This document shows positions 53,027-64,000 of a stretch of DNA of 64,000 nt, piece after piece; the stretch's first letter is position 1; each line of letters starts with the position of its first letter. Both the position numbers and the translations under genes were made by a program. The DNA lies in contig OX031057.1 of NCBI GenBank assembly GCA_943736015.1, positions 57,742,001-57,806,000 on the forward strand, written 5' to 3'. The DNA is from Tridacna crocea. Taxonomy: Eukaryota; Mollusca; Bivalvia; Cardiida; Cardiidae. The notes beneath the pieces are model-generated. The model searched no databases. It was not told where the DNA came from and saw only the letters and a list, made by a program, of their open reading frames with translations.

Positions 53027-54924
53027 ATGTATACTCTCCTGATTGAATTGTCTCTATTTCGGAATGACAAAATTAGTCACACAAACGACCGAAGCGAGAA
53101 AGTGAATGCGAAACCCAGATTTACGCTTAACTGCATGTACCAAAATGCCATATATCATTGGGTCTTCATCACAACCCATTTCCGAGCCTATCATTGTTTT
53201 CCCGTTTAAGCGGTTGAAGCATGTCATCGCGAGCAGAAGTATTATCATGTCGGTTCGGGATATCTTCCCAGCCAATGCTTGGTAAGCCGTATGCGTTGGG
53301 GTAAGACAAAGAAGCCAATGAATATAAATCAAAGTAGACAAGTAGAGATACTGTGTTATGAGATGGGAAATAACCCTTGCAACTCTGATTGCAGACTACA
53401 CTTCTCCAGTAAGAGTTACTGTTCCTGACCCCTTTACAGCTTATAGCAAACCACTTCTCATGTTCATTTACCTGGCTATCAGACCACCAAAACAGTGTAA
53501 CAGAAGGAAAATTTTCACACATTCAGATTAATGTTTTGAATTTGAAATTTGTGTTTAATGTCTAGAGCTAAGGGAGGTTAAATGAACACAAAAACAAACG
53601 GGGGAATTAAAAAGGTAGTAGTTGCTCAGATTCCAAGCCTGTCCACCAGTAACTAAGACTAAAAGCATTTTGGGACCTGCCATCTGACCCACTGAGCCAG
53701 AGAAGCAGTTGATTTCAACCCAGAAAATTGACCTACTTATATTTAGCCCCCCTCCCCCCCCTTTTGTTCCAAAACATAGAAGTAGTTCCATTTGAAAGTT
53801 AGATCAATGCCCATATGAAATTTTGATATCAAGCATATTTGTCACTCTGTTTCTTTCAGACAAAAATGGAAGGCTATGTTTAAAAGGTGTTTCTGGTGTT
53901 GGTATGATCGTATCTTGAAAATGAGAGCATGAATGTGTTATTTCTTTAGGAACTACTTTGCTTTTCATTGACCTAATTACGCATAACGGTCTGCTAGGAG
54001 TAAAAACCTGGTTTTAAATTAACTTTGCCAGTGTATTTTAAGGCTTATATGTAATTCTTTTGAGAATGGCTGGCATGCAAAATCAACATGTATGCCAAAA
54101 TAACACTGACACTGGCATTTCTTTGAGTAAAATGGGTGACAGAAGGTCGGGTTCTAAACCGATCGACCCGCACCCCCCACCCACCTGAGTTATTTATATC
54201 GATATGAAGGGTCTGTCTATTGTTCAGATCAGCTTCCTTGTCTCACACCCAACACTTTGGATGTATTGAGATGATCAAAGAAAACATGATGAAGAATCAT
54301 GCCTAGCCTAATTAAATAAACCAGAGACCCCACTTATTTCAAAAGCAACTTGCAGCTGTTGCAAGAAAAAAATGAGCAAAGCAAACTTTAAGTGCCCTTT
54401 TCTCTACATGAAGTTGTTTAAAACAGCAAGAAAAATACTTTGGGGTTGTACTGATGGCATGTTTTGACAGGAAAGATGTTGCAGAAAACAGATAAATCAC
54501 AAATTAATAGATCTAGATAAAAAGAACATGAATAATAAAGAAAGAAAATCATGAGTTTTCTTAAGTGCAGGATGGGGGAAAAATTGCTCAGTGTTGCTTT
54601 AAGATAGCCTCATATGTTTAAAGGAGTTGTCAATTAATTTTGCTTGGTAAAGTGGAAAACCAAAAAAAGGGCTCGTTACGTTGCACTTTGCCAGGCTAAA
54701 GCGGGCAAAATGTTGCGAATTTACATTTTGTCTTTTCGTGCCCCAACGACATACAGTCAGAAAGCACGCAATGACTAAATGTAGAGTAGAAACTGTGATA
54801 ATTTTGAAAAATGACCCTGTGATCTATGGCACTTACGCAGACGTGAAAACATGAATTCAACAAGAGGCACTAATAATGCTGTTTTTCTTGATTACTTGGT
54901 GGGAAAAAAAACACTGGAAAATAC
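53027..54924 (+). repeat. Unit U27 (1898 bp)
   Basis: C8; private C at 53175 (ACAACCCATT) and A at 54501 (CACAAATTAAT). C allele of AGCCTC. Confidence 0.98.
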
Positions 54925-56823
54925 ATGTATACTCTCCTGATTGAATTGTCTCTATTTCGGAATGACAAAATTAGTCACACAAACGACCGAAGCGAGAAAG
55001 TGAATGCGAAACCCAGATTTACGCTTAACTGCATGTACCAAAATGCCATATATCATTGGGTCTTCATCACAATCCATTTCCGAGCCTATCATTGTTTTCC
55101 CGTTTAAGCGGTTGAAGCATGTCATCGCGAGCAGAAGTATTATCATGTCGGTTCGGGATATCTTCCCAGCCAATGCTTGGTAAGCCGTATGCGTTGGGGT
55201 AAGACAAAGAAGCCAATGAATATAAATCAAAGTAGACAAGTAGAGATACTGTGTTATGAGATGGGAAATAACCCTTGCAACTCTGATTGCAGACTACACT
55301 TCTCCAGTAAGAGTTACTGTTCCTGACCCCTTTACAGCTTATAGCAAACCACTTCTCATGTTCATTTACCTGGCTATCAGACCACCAAAACAGTGTAACA
55401 GAAGGAAAATTTTCACACATTCAGATTAATGTTTTGAATTTGAAATTTGTGTTTAATGTCTAGAGCTAAGGGAGGTTAAATGAACACAAAAACAAACGGG
55501 GGAATTAAAAAGGTAGTAGTTGCTCAGATTCCAAGCCTGTCCACCAGTAACTAAGACTAAAAGCATTTTGGGACCTGCCATCTGACCCACTGAGCCAGAG
55601 AAGCAGTTGATTTCAACCCAGAAAATTGACCTACTTATATTTAGCCCCCCTCCCCCCCCCTTTTGTTCCAAAACATAGAAGTAGTTCCATTTGAAAGTTA
55701 GATCAATGCCCATATGAAATTTTGATATCAAGCATATTTGTCACTCTGTTTCTGTCAGACAAAAATGGAAGGCTATGTTTAAAAGGTGTTTCTGGTGTTG
55801 GTATGATCGTATCTTGAAAATGAGAGCATGAATGTGTTATTTCTTTAGGAACTACTTTGCTTTTCATTGACCTAATTACGCATAACGGTCTGCTAGGAGT
55901 AAAAACCTGGTTTTAAATTAACTTTGCCAGTGTATTTTAAGGCTTATATGTAATTCTTTTGAGAATGGCTGGCATGCAAAATCAACATGTATGCCAAAAT
56001 AACACTGACACTGGCATTTCTTTGAGTAAAATGGGTGACAGAAGGTCGGGTTCTAAACCGATCGACCCGCACCCCCCACCCACCTGAGTTATTTATATCG
56101 ATATGAAGGGTCTGTCTATTGTTCAGATCAGCTTCCTTGTCTCACACCCAACACTTTGGATGTATTGAGATGATCAAAGAAAACATGATGAAGAATCATG
56201 CCTAGCCTAATTAAATAAACCAGAGACCCCACTTATTTCAAAAGCAACTTGCAGCTGTTGCAAGAAAAAAATGAGCAAAGCAAACTTTAAGTGCCCTTTT
56301 CTCTACATGAAGTTGTTTAAAACAGCAAGAAAAATACTTTGGGGTTGTACTGATGGCATGTTTTGACAGGAAAGATGTTGCAGAAAACAGATAAATCACT
56401 AATTAATAGATCTAGATAAAAAGAACATGAATAATAAAGAAAGAAAATCATGAGTTTTCTTAAGTGCAGGATGGGGGAAAAATTGCTCAGTGTTGCTTTA
56501 AGATAGCCTCATATGTTTAAAGGAGTTGTCAATTAATTTTGCTTGGTAAAGTGGAAAACCAAAAAAAGGGCTCGTTACGTTGCACTTTGCCAGGCTAAAG
56601 CGGGCAAAATGTTGCGAATTTACATTTTGTCTTTTCGTGCCCCAACGACATACAGTCAGAAAGCACGCAATGACTAAATGTAGAGTAGAAACTGTGATAA
56701 TTTTGAAAAATGACCCTGTGATCTATGGCACTTACGCAGACGTGAAAACATGAATTCAACAAGAGGCACTAATAATGCTGTTTTTCTTGATTACTTGGTG
56801 GGAAAAAAAACACTGGAAAATAC
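54925..56823 (+). repeat. Unit U28 (1899 bp)
   Basis: C9; G at 55754 (TCTGTCAG, shared only with U1). C allele of AGCCTC. Confidence 0.98.
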
Positions 56824-58720
56824 ATGTATACGCTCCTGATTGAATTGTCTCTATTTCGGAATGACAAAATTAGTCACACAAACGACCGAAGCGAGAAAGT
56901 GAATGCGAAACCCAGATTTACGCTTAACTGCATGTACCAAAATGCCATATATCATTGGGTCTTCATCACAATCCATTTCCGAGCCTATCATTGTTTTCCC
57001 GTTTAAGCGGTTGAAGCATGTCATCGCGAGCAGAAGTATTATCATGTCGGTTCGGGATATCTTCCCAGCCAATGCTTGGTAAGCCGTATGCGTTGGGGTA
57101 AGACAAAGAAGCCAATGAATATAAATCAAAGTAGACAAGTAGAGATACTGTGTTATGAGATGGGAAATAACCCTTGCAACTCTGATTGCAGACTACACTT
57201 CTCCAGTAAGAGTTACTGTTCCTGACCCCTTTACAGCTTATAGCAAACCACTTCTCATGTTCATTTACCTGGCTATCAGACCACCAAAACAGTGTAACAG
57301 AAGGAAAATTTTCACACATTCAGATTAATGTTTTGAATTTGAAATTTGTGTTTAATGTCTAGAGCTAAGGGAGGTTAAATGAACACAAAAACAAACGGGG
57401 GAATTAAAAAGGTAGTAGTTGCTCAGATTCCAAGCCTGTCCACCAGTAACTAAGACTAAAAGCATTTTGGGACCTGCCATCTGACCCACTGAGCCAGAGA
57501 AGCAGTTGATTTCAACCCAGAAAATTGACCTACTTATATTTAGCCCCCCTCCCCCCCTTTTGTTCCAAAACATAGAAGTAGTTCCATTTGAAAGTTAGAT
57601 CAATGCCCATATGAAATTTTGATATCAAGCATATTTGTCACTCTGTTTCTCTCAGACAAAAATGGAAGGCTATGTTTAAAAGGTGTTTCTGGTGTTGGTA
57701 TGATCGTATCTTGAAAATGAGAGCATGAATGTGTTATTTCTTTAGGAACTACTTTGCTTTTCATTGACCTAATTACGCATAACGGTCTGCTAGGAGTAAA
57801 AACCTGGTTTTAAATTAACTTTGCCAGTGTATTTTAAGGCTTATATGTAATTCTTTTGAGAATGGCTGGCATGCAAAATCAACATGTATGCCAAAATAAC
57901 ACTGACACTGGCATTTCTTTGAGTAAAATGGGTGACAGAAGGTCGGGTTCTAAACCGATCGACCCGCACCCCCCACCCACCTGAGTTATTTATATCGATA
58001 TGAAGGGTCTGTCTATTGTTCAGATCAGCTTCCTTGTCTCACACCCAACACTTTGGATGTATTGAGATGATCAAAGAAAACATGATGAAGAATCATGCCT
58101 AGCCTAATTAAATAAACCAGAGACCCCACTTATTTCAAAAGCAACTTGCAGCTGTTGCAAGAAAAAAATGAGCAAAGCAAACTTTAAGTGCCCTTTTCTC
58201 TACATGAAGTTGTTTAAAACAGCAAGAAAAATACTTTGGGGTTGTACTGATGGCATGTTTTGACAGGAAAGATGTTGCAGAAAACAGATAAATCACTAAT
58301 TAATAGATCTAGATAAAAAGAACATGAATAATAAAGAAAGAAAATCATGAGTTTTCTTAAGTGCAGGATGGGGGAAAAATTGCTCAGTGTTGCTTTAAGA
58401 TAGCCTCATATGTTTAAAGGAGTTGTCAATTAATTTTGCTTGGTAAAGTGGAAAACCAAAGAAAGGGCTCGTTACGTTGCACTTTGCCAGGCTAAAGCGG
58501 GCAAAATGTTGCGAATTTACATTTTGTCTTTTCGTGCCCCAACGACATACAGTCAGAAAGCACGCAATGACTAAATGTAGAGTAGAAACTGTGATAATTT
58601 TGAAAAATGACCCTGTGATCTATGGCACTTACGCAGACGTGAAAACATGAATTCAACAAGAGGCACTAATAATGCTGTTTTTCTTGATTACTTGGTGGGA
58701 AAAAAAACACTGGAAAATAC
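56824..58720 (+). repeat. Unit U29 (1897 bp)
   Basis: C7; G at 56832 (TACGCTCC, shared only with U2); private C at 57651 (TCTCTCAG); G at 58461 (CAAAGAAAG). C allele of AGCCTC. Confidence 0.98.
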
Positions 58721-60618
58721 ATGTATACTCTCCTGATTGAATTGTCTCTATTTCGGAATGACAAAATTAGTCACACAAACGACCGAAGCGAGAAAGTGAA
58801 TGCGAAACCCAGATTTACGCTTAACTGCATGTACCAAAATGCCATATATCATTGGGTCTTCATCACAATCCATTTCCGAGCCTATCATTGTTTTCCCGTT
58901 TAAGCGGTTGAAGCATGTCATCGCGAGCAGAAGTATTATCATGTCGGTTCGGGATATCTTCCCAGCCAATGCTTGGTAAGCCGTATGCATTGGGGTAAGA
59001 CAAAGAAGCCAATGAATATAAATCAAAGTAGACAAGTAGAGATACTGTGTTATGAGATGGGAAATAACCCTTGCAACTCTGATTGCAGACTACACTTCTC
59101 CAGTAAGAGTTACTGTTCCTGACCCCTTTACAGCTTATAGCAAACCACTTCTCATGTTCATTTACCTGGCTATCAGACCACCAAAACAGTGTAACAGAAG
59201 GAAAATTTTCACACATTCAGATTAATGTTTTGAATTTGAAATTTGTGTTTAATGTCTAGAGCTAAGGGAGGTTAAATGAACACAAAAACAAACGGGGGAA
59301 TTAAAAAGGTAGTAGTTGCTCAGATTCCAAGCCTGTCCACCAGTAACTAAGACTAAAAGCATTTTGGGACCTGCCATCTGACCCACTGAGCCAGAGAAGC
59401 AGTTGATTTCAACCCAGAAAATTGACCTACTTATATTTAGCCCCCCTCCCCCCCCTTTTGTTCCAAAACATAGAAGTAGTTCCATTTGAAAGTTAGATCA
59501 ATGCCCATATGAAATTTTGATATCAAGCATATTTGTCACTCTGTTTCTTTCAGACAAAAATGGAAGGCTATGTTTAAAAGGTGTTTCTGGTGTTGGTATG
59601 ATCGTATCTTGAAAATGAGAGCATGAATGTGTTATTTCTTTAGGAACTACTTTGCTTTTCATTGACCTAATTACGCATAACGGTCTGCTAGGAGTAAAAA
59701 CCTGGTTTTAAATTAACTTTGCCAATGTATTTTAAGGCTTATATGTAATTCTTTTGAGAATGGCTGGCATGCAAAATCAACATGTATGCCAAAATAACAC
59801 TGACACTGGCATTTCTTTGAGTAAAATGGGTGACAGAAGGTCGGGTTCTAAACCGATCGACCCGCACCCCCCACCCACCTGAGTTATTTATATCGATATG
59901 AAGGGTCTGTCTATTGTTCAGATCAGCTTCCTTGTCTCACACCCAACACTTTGGATGTATTGAGATGATCAAAGAAAACATGATGAAGAATCATGCCTAG
60001 CCTAATTAAATAAACCAGAGACCCCACTTATTTCAAAAGCAACTTGCAGCTGTTGCAAGAAAAAAATGAGCAAAGCAAACTTTAAGTGCCCTTTTCTCTA
60101 CATGAAGTTGTTTAAAACAGCAAGAAAAATACTTTGGGGTTGTACTGATGGCATGTTTTGACAGGAAAGATGTTGCAGAAAACAGATAAATCACTAATTA
60201 ATAGATCTAGATAAAAAGAACATGAATAATAAAGAAAGAAAATCATGAGTTTTCTTAAGTGCAGGATGGGGGAAAAATTGCTCAGTGTTGCTTTAAGATA
60301 GCCTCATATGTTTAAAGGAGTTGTCAATTAATTTTGCTTGGTAAAGTGGAAAACCAAAAAAAGGGCTCGTTACGTTGCACTTTGCCAGGCTAAAGCGGGC
60401 AAAATGTTGCGAATTTACATTTTGTCTTTTCGTGCCCCAACGACATACAGTCAGAAAGCACGCAATGACTAAATGTAGAGTAGAAACTGTGATAATTTTG
60501 AAAAATGACCCTGTGATCTATGGCACTTACGCAGACGTGAAAACATGAATTCAACAAGAGGCACTAATAATGCTGTTTTTCTTGATTACTTGGTGGGAAA
60601 AAAAACACTGGAAAATAC
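58721..60618 (+). repeat. Unit U30 (1898 bp)
   Basis: C8; A at 58989 (ATGCATTGG, shared with U25); private A at 59725 (GCCAATGTA). C allele of AGCCTC. Confidence 0.98.
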
Positions 60619-62517
60619 ATGTATACTCTCCTGATTGAATTGTCTCTATTTCGGAATGACAAAATTAGTCACACAAACGACCGAAGCGAGAAAGTGAATG
60701 CGAAACCCAGATTTACGCTTAACTGCATGTACCAAAATGCCATATATCATTGGGTCTTCATCACAATCCATTTCCGAGCCTATCATTGTTTTCCCGTTTA
60801 AGCGGTTGAAGCATGTCATCGCGAGCAGAAGTATTATCATGTCGGTTCGGGATATCTTCCCAGCCAATGCTTGGTAAGCCGTATGCGTTGGGGTAAGACA
60901 AAGAAGCCAATGAATATAAATCAAAGTAGACAAGTAGAGATACTGTGTTATGAGATGGGAAATAACCCTTGCAACTCTGATTGCAGACTACACTTCTCCA
61001 GTAAGAGTTACTGTTCCTGACCCCTTTACAGCTTATAGCAAACCACTTCTCATGTTCATTTACCTGGCTATCAGACCACCAAAACAGTGTAACAGAAGGA
61101 AAATTTTCACACATTCAGATTAATGTTTTGAATTTGAAATTTGTGTTTAATGTCTAGAGCTAAGGGAGGTTAAATGAACACAAAAACAAACGGGGGAATT
61201 AAAAAGGTAGTAGTTGCTCAGATTCCAAGCCTGTCTACCAGTAACTAAGACTAAAAGCATTTTGGGACCTGCCATCTGACCCACTGAGCCAGAGAAGCAG
61301 TTGATTTCAACCCAGAAAATTGACCTACTTATATTTAGCCCCCCTCCCCCCCCCTTTTGTTCCAAAACATAGAAGTAGTTCCATTTGAAAGTTAGATCAA
61401 TGCCCATATGAAATTTTGATATCAAGCATATTTGTCACTCTGTTTCTTTCAGACAAAAATGGAAGGCTATGTTTAAAAGGTGTTTCTGGTGTTGGTATGA
61501 TCGTATCTTGAAAATGAGAGCATGAATGTGTTATTTCTTTAGGAACTACTTTGCTTTTCATTGACCTAATTACGCATAACGGTCTGCTAGGAGTAAAAAC
61601 CTGGTTTTAAATTAACTTTGCCAGTGTATTTTAAGGCTTATATGTAATTCTTTTGAGAATGGCTGGCATGCAAAATCAACATGTATGCCAAAATAACACT
61701 GACACTGGCATTTCTTTGAGTAAAATGGGTGACAGAAGGTCGGGTTCTAAACCGATCGACCCGCACCCCCCACCCACCTGAGTTATTTATATCGATATGA
61801 AGGGTCTGTCTATTGTTCAGATCAGCTTCCTTGTCTCACACCCAACACTTTGGATGTATTGAGATGATCAAAGAAAACATGATGAAGAATCATGCCTAGC
61901 CTAATTAAATAAACCAGAGACCCCACTTATTTCAAAAGCAACTTGCAGCTGTTGCAAGAAAAAAATGAGCAAAGCAAACTTTAAGTGCCCTTTTCTCTAC
62001 ATGAAGTTGTTTAAAACAGCAAGAAAAATACTTTGGGGTTGTACTGATGGCATGTTTTGACAGGAAAGATGTTGCAGAAAACAGATAAATCACTAATTAA
62101 TAGATCTAGATAAAAAGAACATGAATAATAAAGAAAGAAAATCATGAGTTTTCTTAAGTGCAGGATGGGGGAAAAATTGCTCAGTGTTGCTTTAAGATAG
62201 CCTGATATGTTTAAAGGAGTTGTCAATTAATTTTGCTTGGTAAAGTGGAAAACCAAAAAAAGGACTCGTTACGTTGCACTTTGCCAGGCTAAAGCAGGCA
62301 AAATGTTGCGAATTTACATTTTGTCTTTTCGTGCCCCAACGACATACAGTCAGAAAGCACGCAATGACTAAATGTAGAGTAGAAACTGTGATAATTTTGA
62401 AAAATGACCCTGTGATCTATGGCACTTACGCAGACGTGAAAACATGAATTCAACAAGAGGCACTAATAATGCTGTTTTTCTTGATTACTTGGTGGGAAAA
62501 AAAACACTGGAAAATAC
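60619..62517 (+). repeat. Unit U31 (1899 bp)
   Basis: C9; T at 61236 (TCTACC, shared with U1); private A at 62264 and A at 62296. Returns to the G allele of AGCCTG at ~62204. Confidence 0.98.
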
Positions 62518-64000
62518 ATGTATACTCTCCTGATTGAATTGTCTCTATTTCGGAATGACAAAATTAGTCACACAAACGACCGAAGCGAGAAAGTGAATGC
62601 GAAACCCAGATTTACGCTTAACTGCATGTACCAAAATGCCATATATCATTGGGTCTTCATCACAATCCATTTCCGAGCCTATCATTGTTTTCCCGTTTAA
62701 GCGGTTGAAGCATGTCATCGCGAGCAGAAGTATTATCATGTCGGTTCGGGATATCTTCCCAGCCAATGCTTGGTAAGCCGTATGCGTTGGGGTAAGACAA
62801 AGAAGCCAATGAATATAAATCAAAGTAGACAAGTAGAGATACTGTGTTATGAGATGGGAAATAACCCTTGCAACTCTGATTGCAGACTACACTTCTCCAG
62901 TAAGAGTTACTGTTCCTGACCCCTTTACAGCTTATAGCAAACCACTTCTCATGTTCATTTACCTGGCTATCAGACCACCAAAACAGTGTAACAGAAGGAA
63001 AATTTTCACACATTCAGATTAATGTTTTGAATTTGAAATTTGTGTTTAATGTCTAGAGCTAAGGGAGGTTAAATGAACACAAAAACAAACGGGGGAATTA
63101 AAAAGGTAGTAGTTGCTCAGATTCCAAGCCTGTCCACCAGTAACTAAGACTAAAAGCATTTTGGGACCTGCCATCTGACCCACTGAGCCAGAGAAGCAGT
63201 TGATTTCAACCCAGAAAATTGACCTACTTATATTTAGCCCCCCTCCCCCCCTTTTGTTCCAAAACATAGAAGTAGTTCCATTTGAAAGTTAGATCAATGC
63301 CCATATGAAATTTTGATATCAAGCATATTTGTCACTCTGTTTCTTTCAGACAAAAATGGAAGGCTATGTTTAAAAGGTGTTTCTGGTGTTGGTATGATCG
63401 TATCTTGAAAATGAGAGCATGAATGTGTTATTTCTTTAGGAACTACTTTGCTTTTCATTGACCTAATTACGCATAACGGTCTGCTAGGAGTAAAAACCTG
63501 GTTTTAAATTAACTTTGCCAGTGTATTTTAAGGCTTATATGTAATTCTTTTGAGAATGGCTGGCATGCAAAATCAACATGTATGCCAAAATAACACTGAC
63601 ACTGGCATTTCTTTGAGTAAAATGGGTGACAGAAGGTCGGGTTCTAAACCGATCGACCCGCACCCCCCACCCACCTGAGTTATTTATATCGATATGAAGG
63701 GTCTGTCTATTGTTCAGATCAGCTTCCTTGTCTCACACCCAACACTTTGGATGTATTGAGATGATCAAAGAAAACATGATGAAGAATCATGCCTAGCCTA
63801 ATTAAATAAACCAGAGACCCCACTTATTTCAAAAGCAACTTGCAGCTGTTGCAAGAAAAAAATGAGCAAAGCAAACTTTAAGTGCCCTTTTCTCTACATG
63901 AAGTTGTTTAAAACAGCAAGAAAAATACTTTGGGGTTGTACTGATGGCATGTTTTGACAGGAAAGATGTTGCAGAAAACAGATAAATCACTAATTAATAG
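62518..64000 (+). repeat. Unit U32 (right partial, 1483 bp)
   Basis: Cut by the window edge before the AGCCTC/G site. C7, as in U29 three units earlier. No private substitution noticed. Confidence 0.97.

Larger units (their letters stand above)
1..64000. repeat. Tandem macrosatellite array, ~1.898 kb unit, ~32.7 copies
   Basis: The same ~1.9 kb sequence recurs head to tail across the window. The ATGTATAC marker recurs at 1808, 3706, 5604, 7502, 9402 and so on to 62518, with spacings of 1897-1902 bp except for two units that hold insertions. The base unit is 1898 bp when its C tract reads C6-T-C8. Length differences are explained by the second C run (7-11), one extra A in CTTTAACAG (U0, U3, U18, U26), a 7-A instead of 8-A run (ends of U2 and U25), one longer A run (U4) and one longer first C run (U6). 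Substitutions are few, so units are well above 99% identical by eye. The array runs off both edges. Unit phase is arbitrary. I recognise no known satellite, rRNA, histone or snRNA family in it. Homopolymer lengths may partly reflect sequencing error; shared substitutions are more trustworthy. Confidence 0.99.

Noticed and set aside
1-64000. CRISPR-like regular spacing
   Set aside because: The repeat is 1.9 kb and contiguous, with no unique spacers between repeats. The content is eukaryotic.
1-64000. rDNA, 5S, histone or snRNA tandem gene cluster
   Set aside because: I looked for conserved rRNA, 5S, U1, U2, U4, U5 and tRNA words on both strands of the unit and found none. No open frame resembles a histone.

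Overview
The whole 64 kb window is one tandem array of a ~1.9 kb repeat (a macrosatellite). No gene in it can be supported. Counting units from a conserved ATGTATAC site, there are 31 complete units (U1-U31, positions 1808-62517), a partial unit at the left edge (U0, 1-1807) and one at the right edge (U32, 62518-64000), about 32.7 units in all. All units lie head to tail in the same orientation. Both window edges fall inside the array, so it extends beyond the window. Apart from two insertions, units are 1897-1902 bp long. Every length difference I could find is a 1-nt step in a short homopolymer, mainly a C6-T-Cn tract with n = 7 to 11. Base substitutions are rare, usually zero to four per unit by eye.

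Two units are interrupted by unrelated DNA. U23 carries a 1482-bp element (44509-45990) with imperfect terminal inverted repeats and a TA target duplication. U24 carries a ~360-bp element (48501-48860) with perfect 16-18 bp terminal inverted repeats, flanked by a duplicated CTTAAG. Both look like non-autonomous DNA transposons (MITE-like). Neither encodes a recognisable transposase, and each is present in a single unit, so both appear younger than the local amplification of their units.

The rare variants are not scattered at random. Units 16-22 follow a period-3 pattern, units 4-9 alternate with period 2, and multi-unit haplotypes recur at 9.5, 45.5 and 53 kb. This fits repeated unequal exchange, conversion or block duplication, with a middle section that was homogenised separately from the flanks.

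Within each unit the visible structure is a nested inverted repeat, several short hairpins, two G-rich tracts on the minus strand, and a few short open frames that carry no convincing sign of coding. The organism is a eukaryote. The first insertion's subterminal TTTCGTGGATT-like motifs and the TACATGTA words recall bivalve or other mollusc genomes; this is an inference from memory of such sequences, not a database result. There are no interacting genes to describe. The biology here is of satellite DNA: amplification, homogenisation and transposon colonisation.
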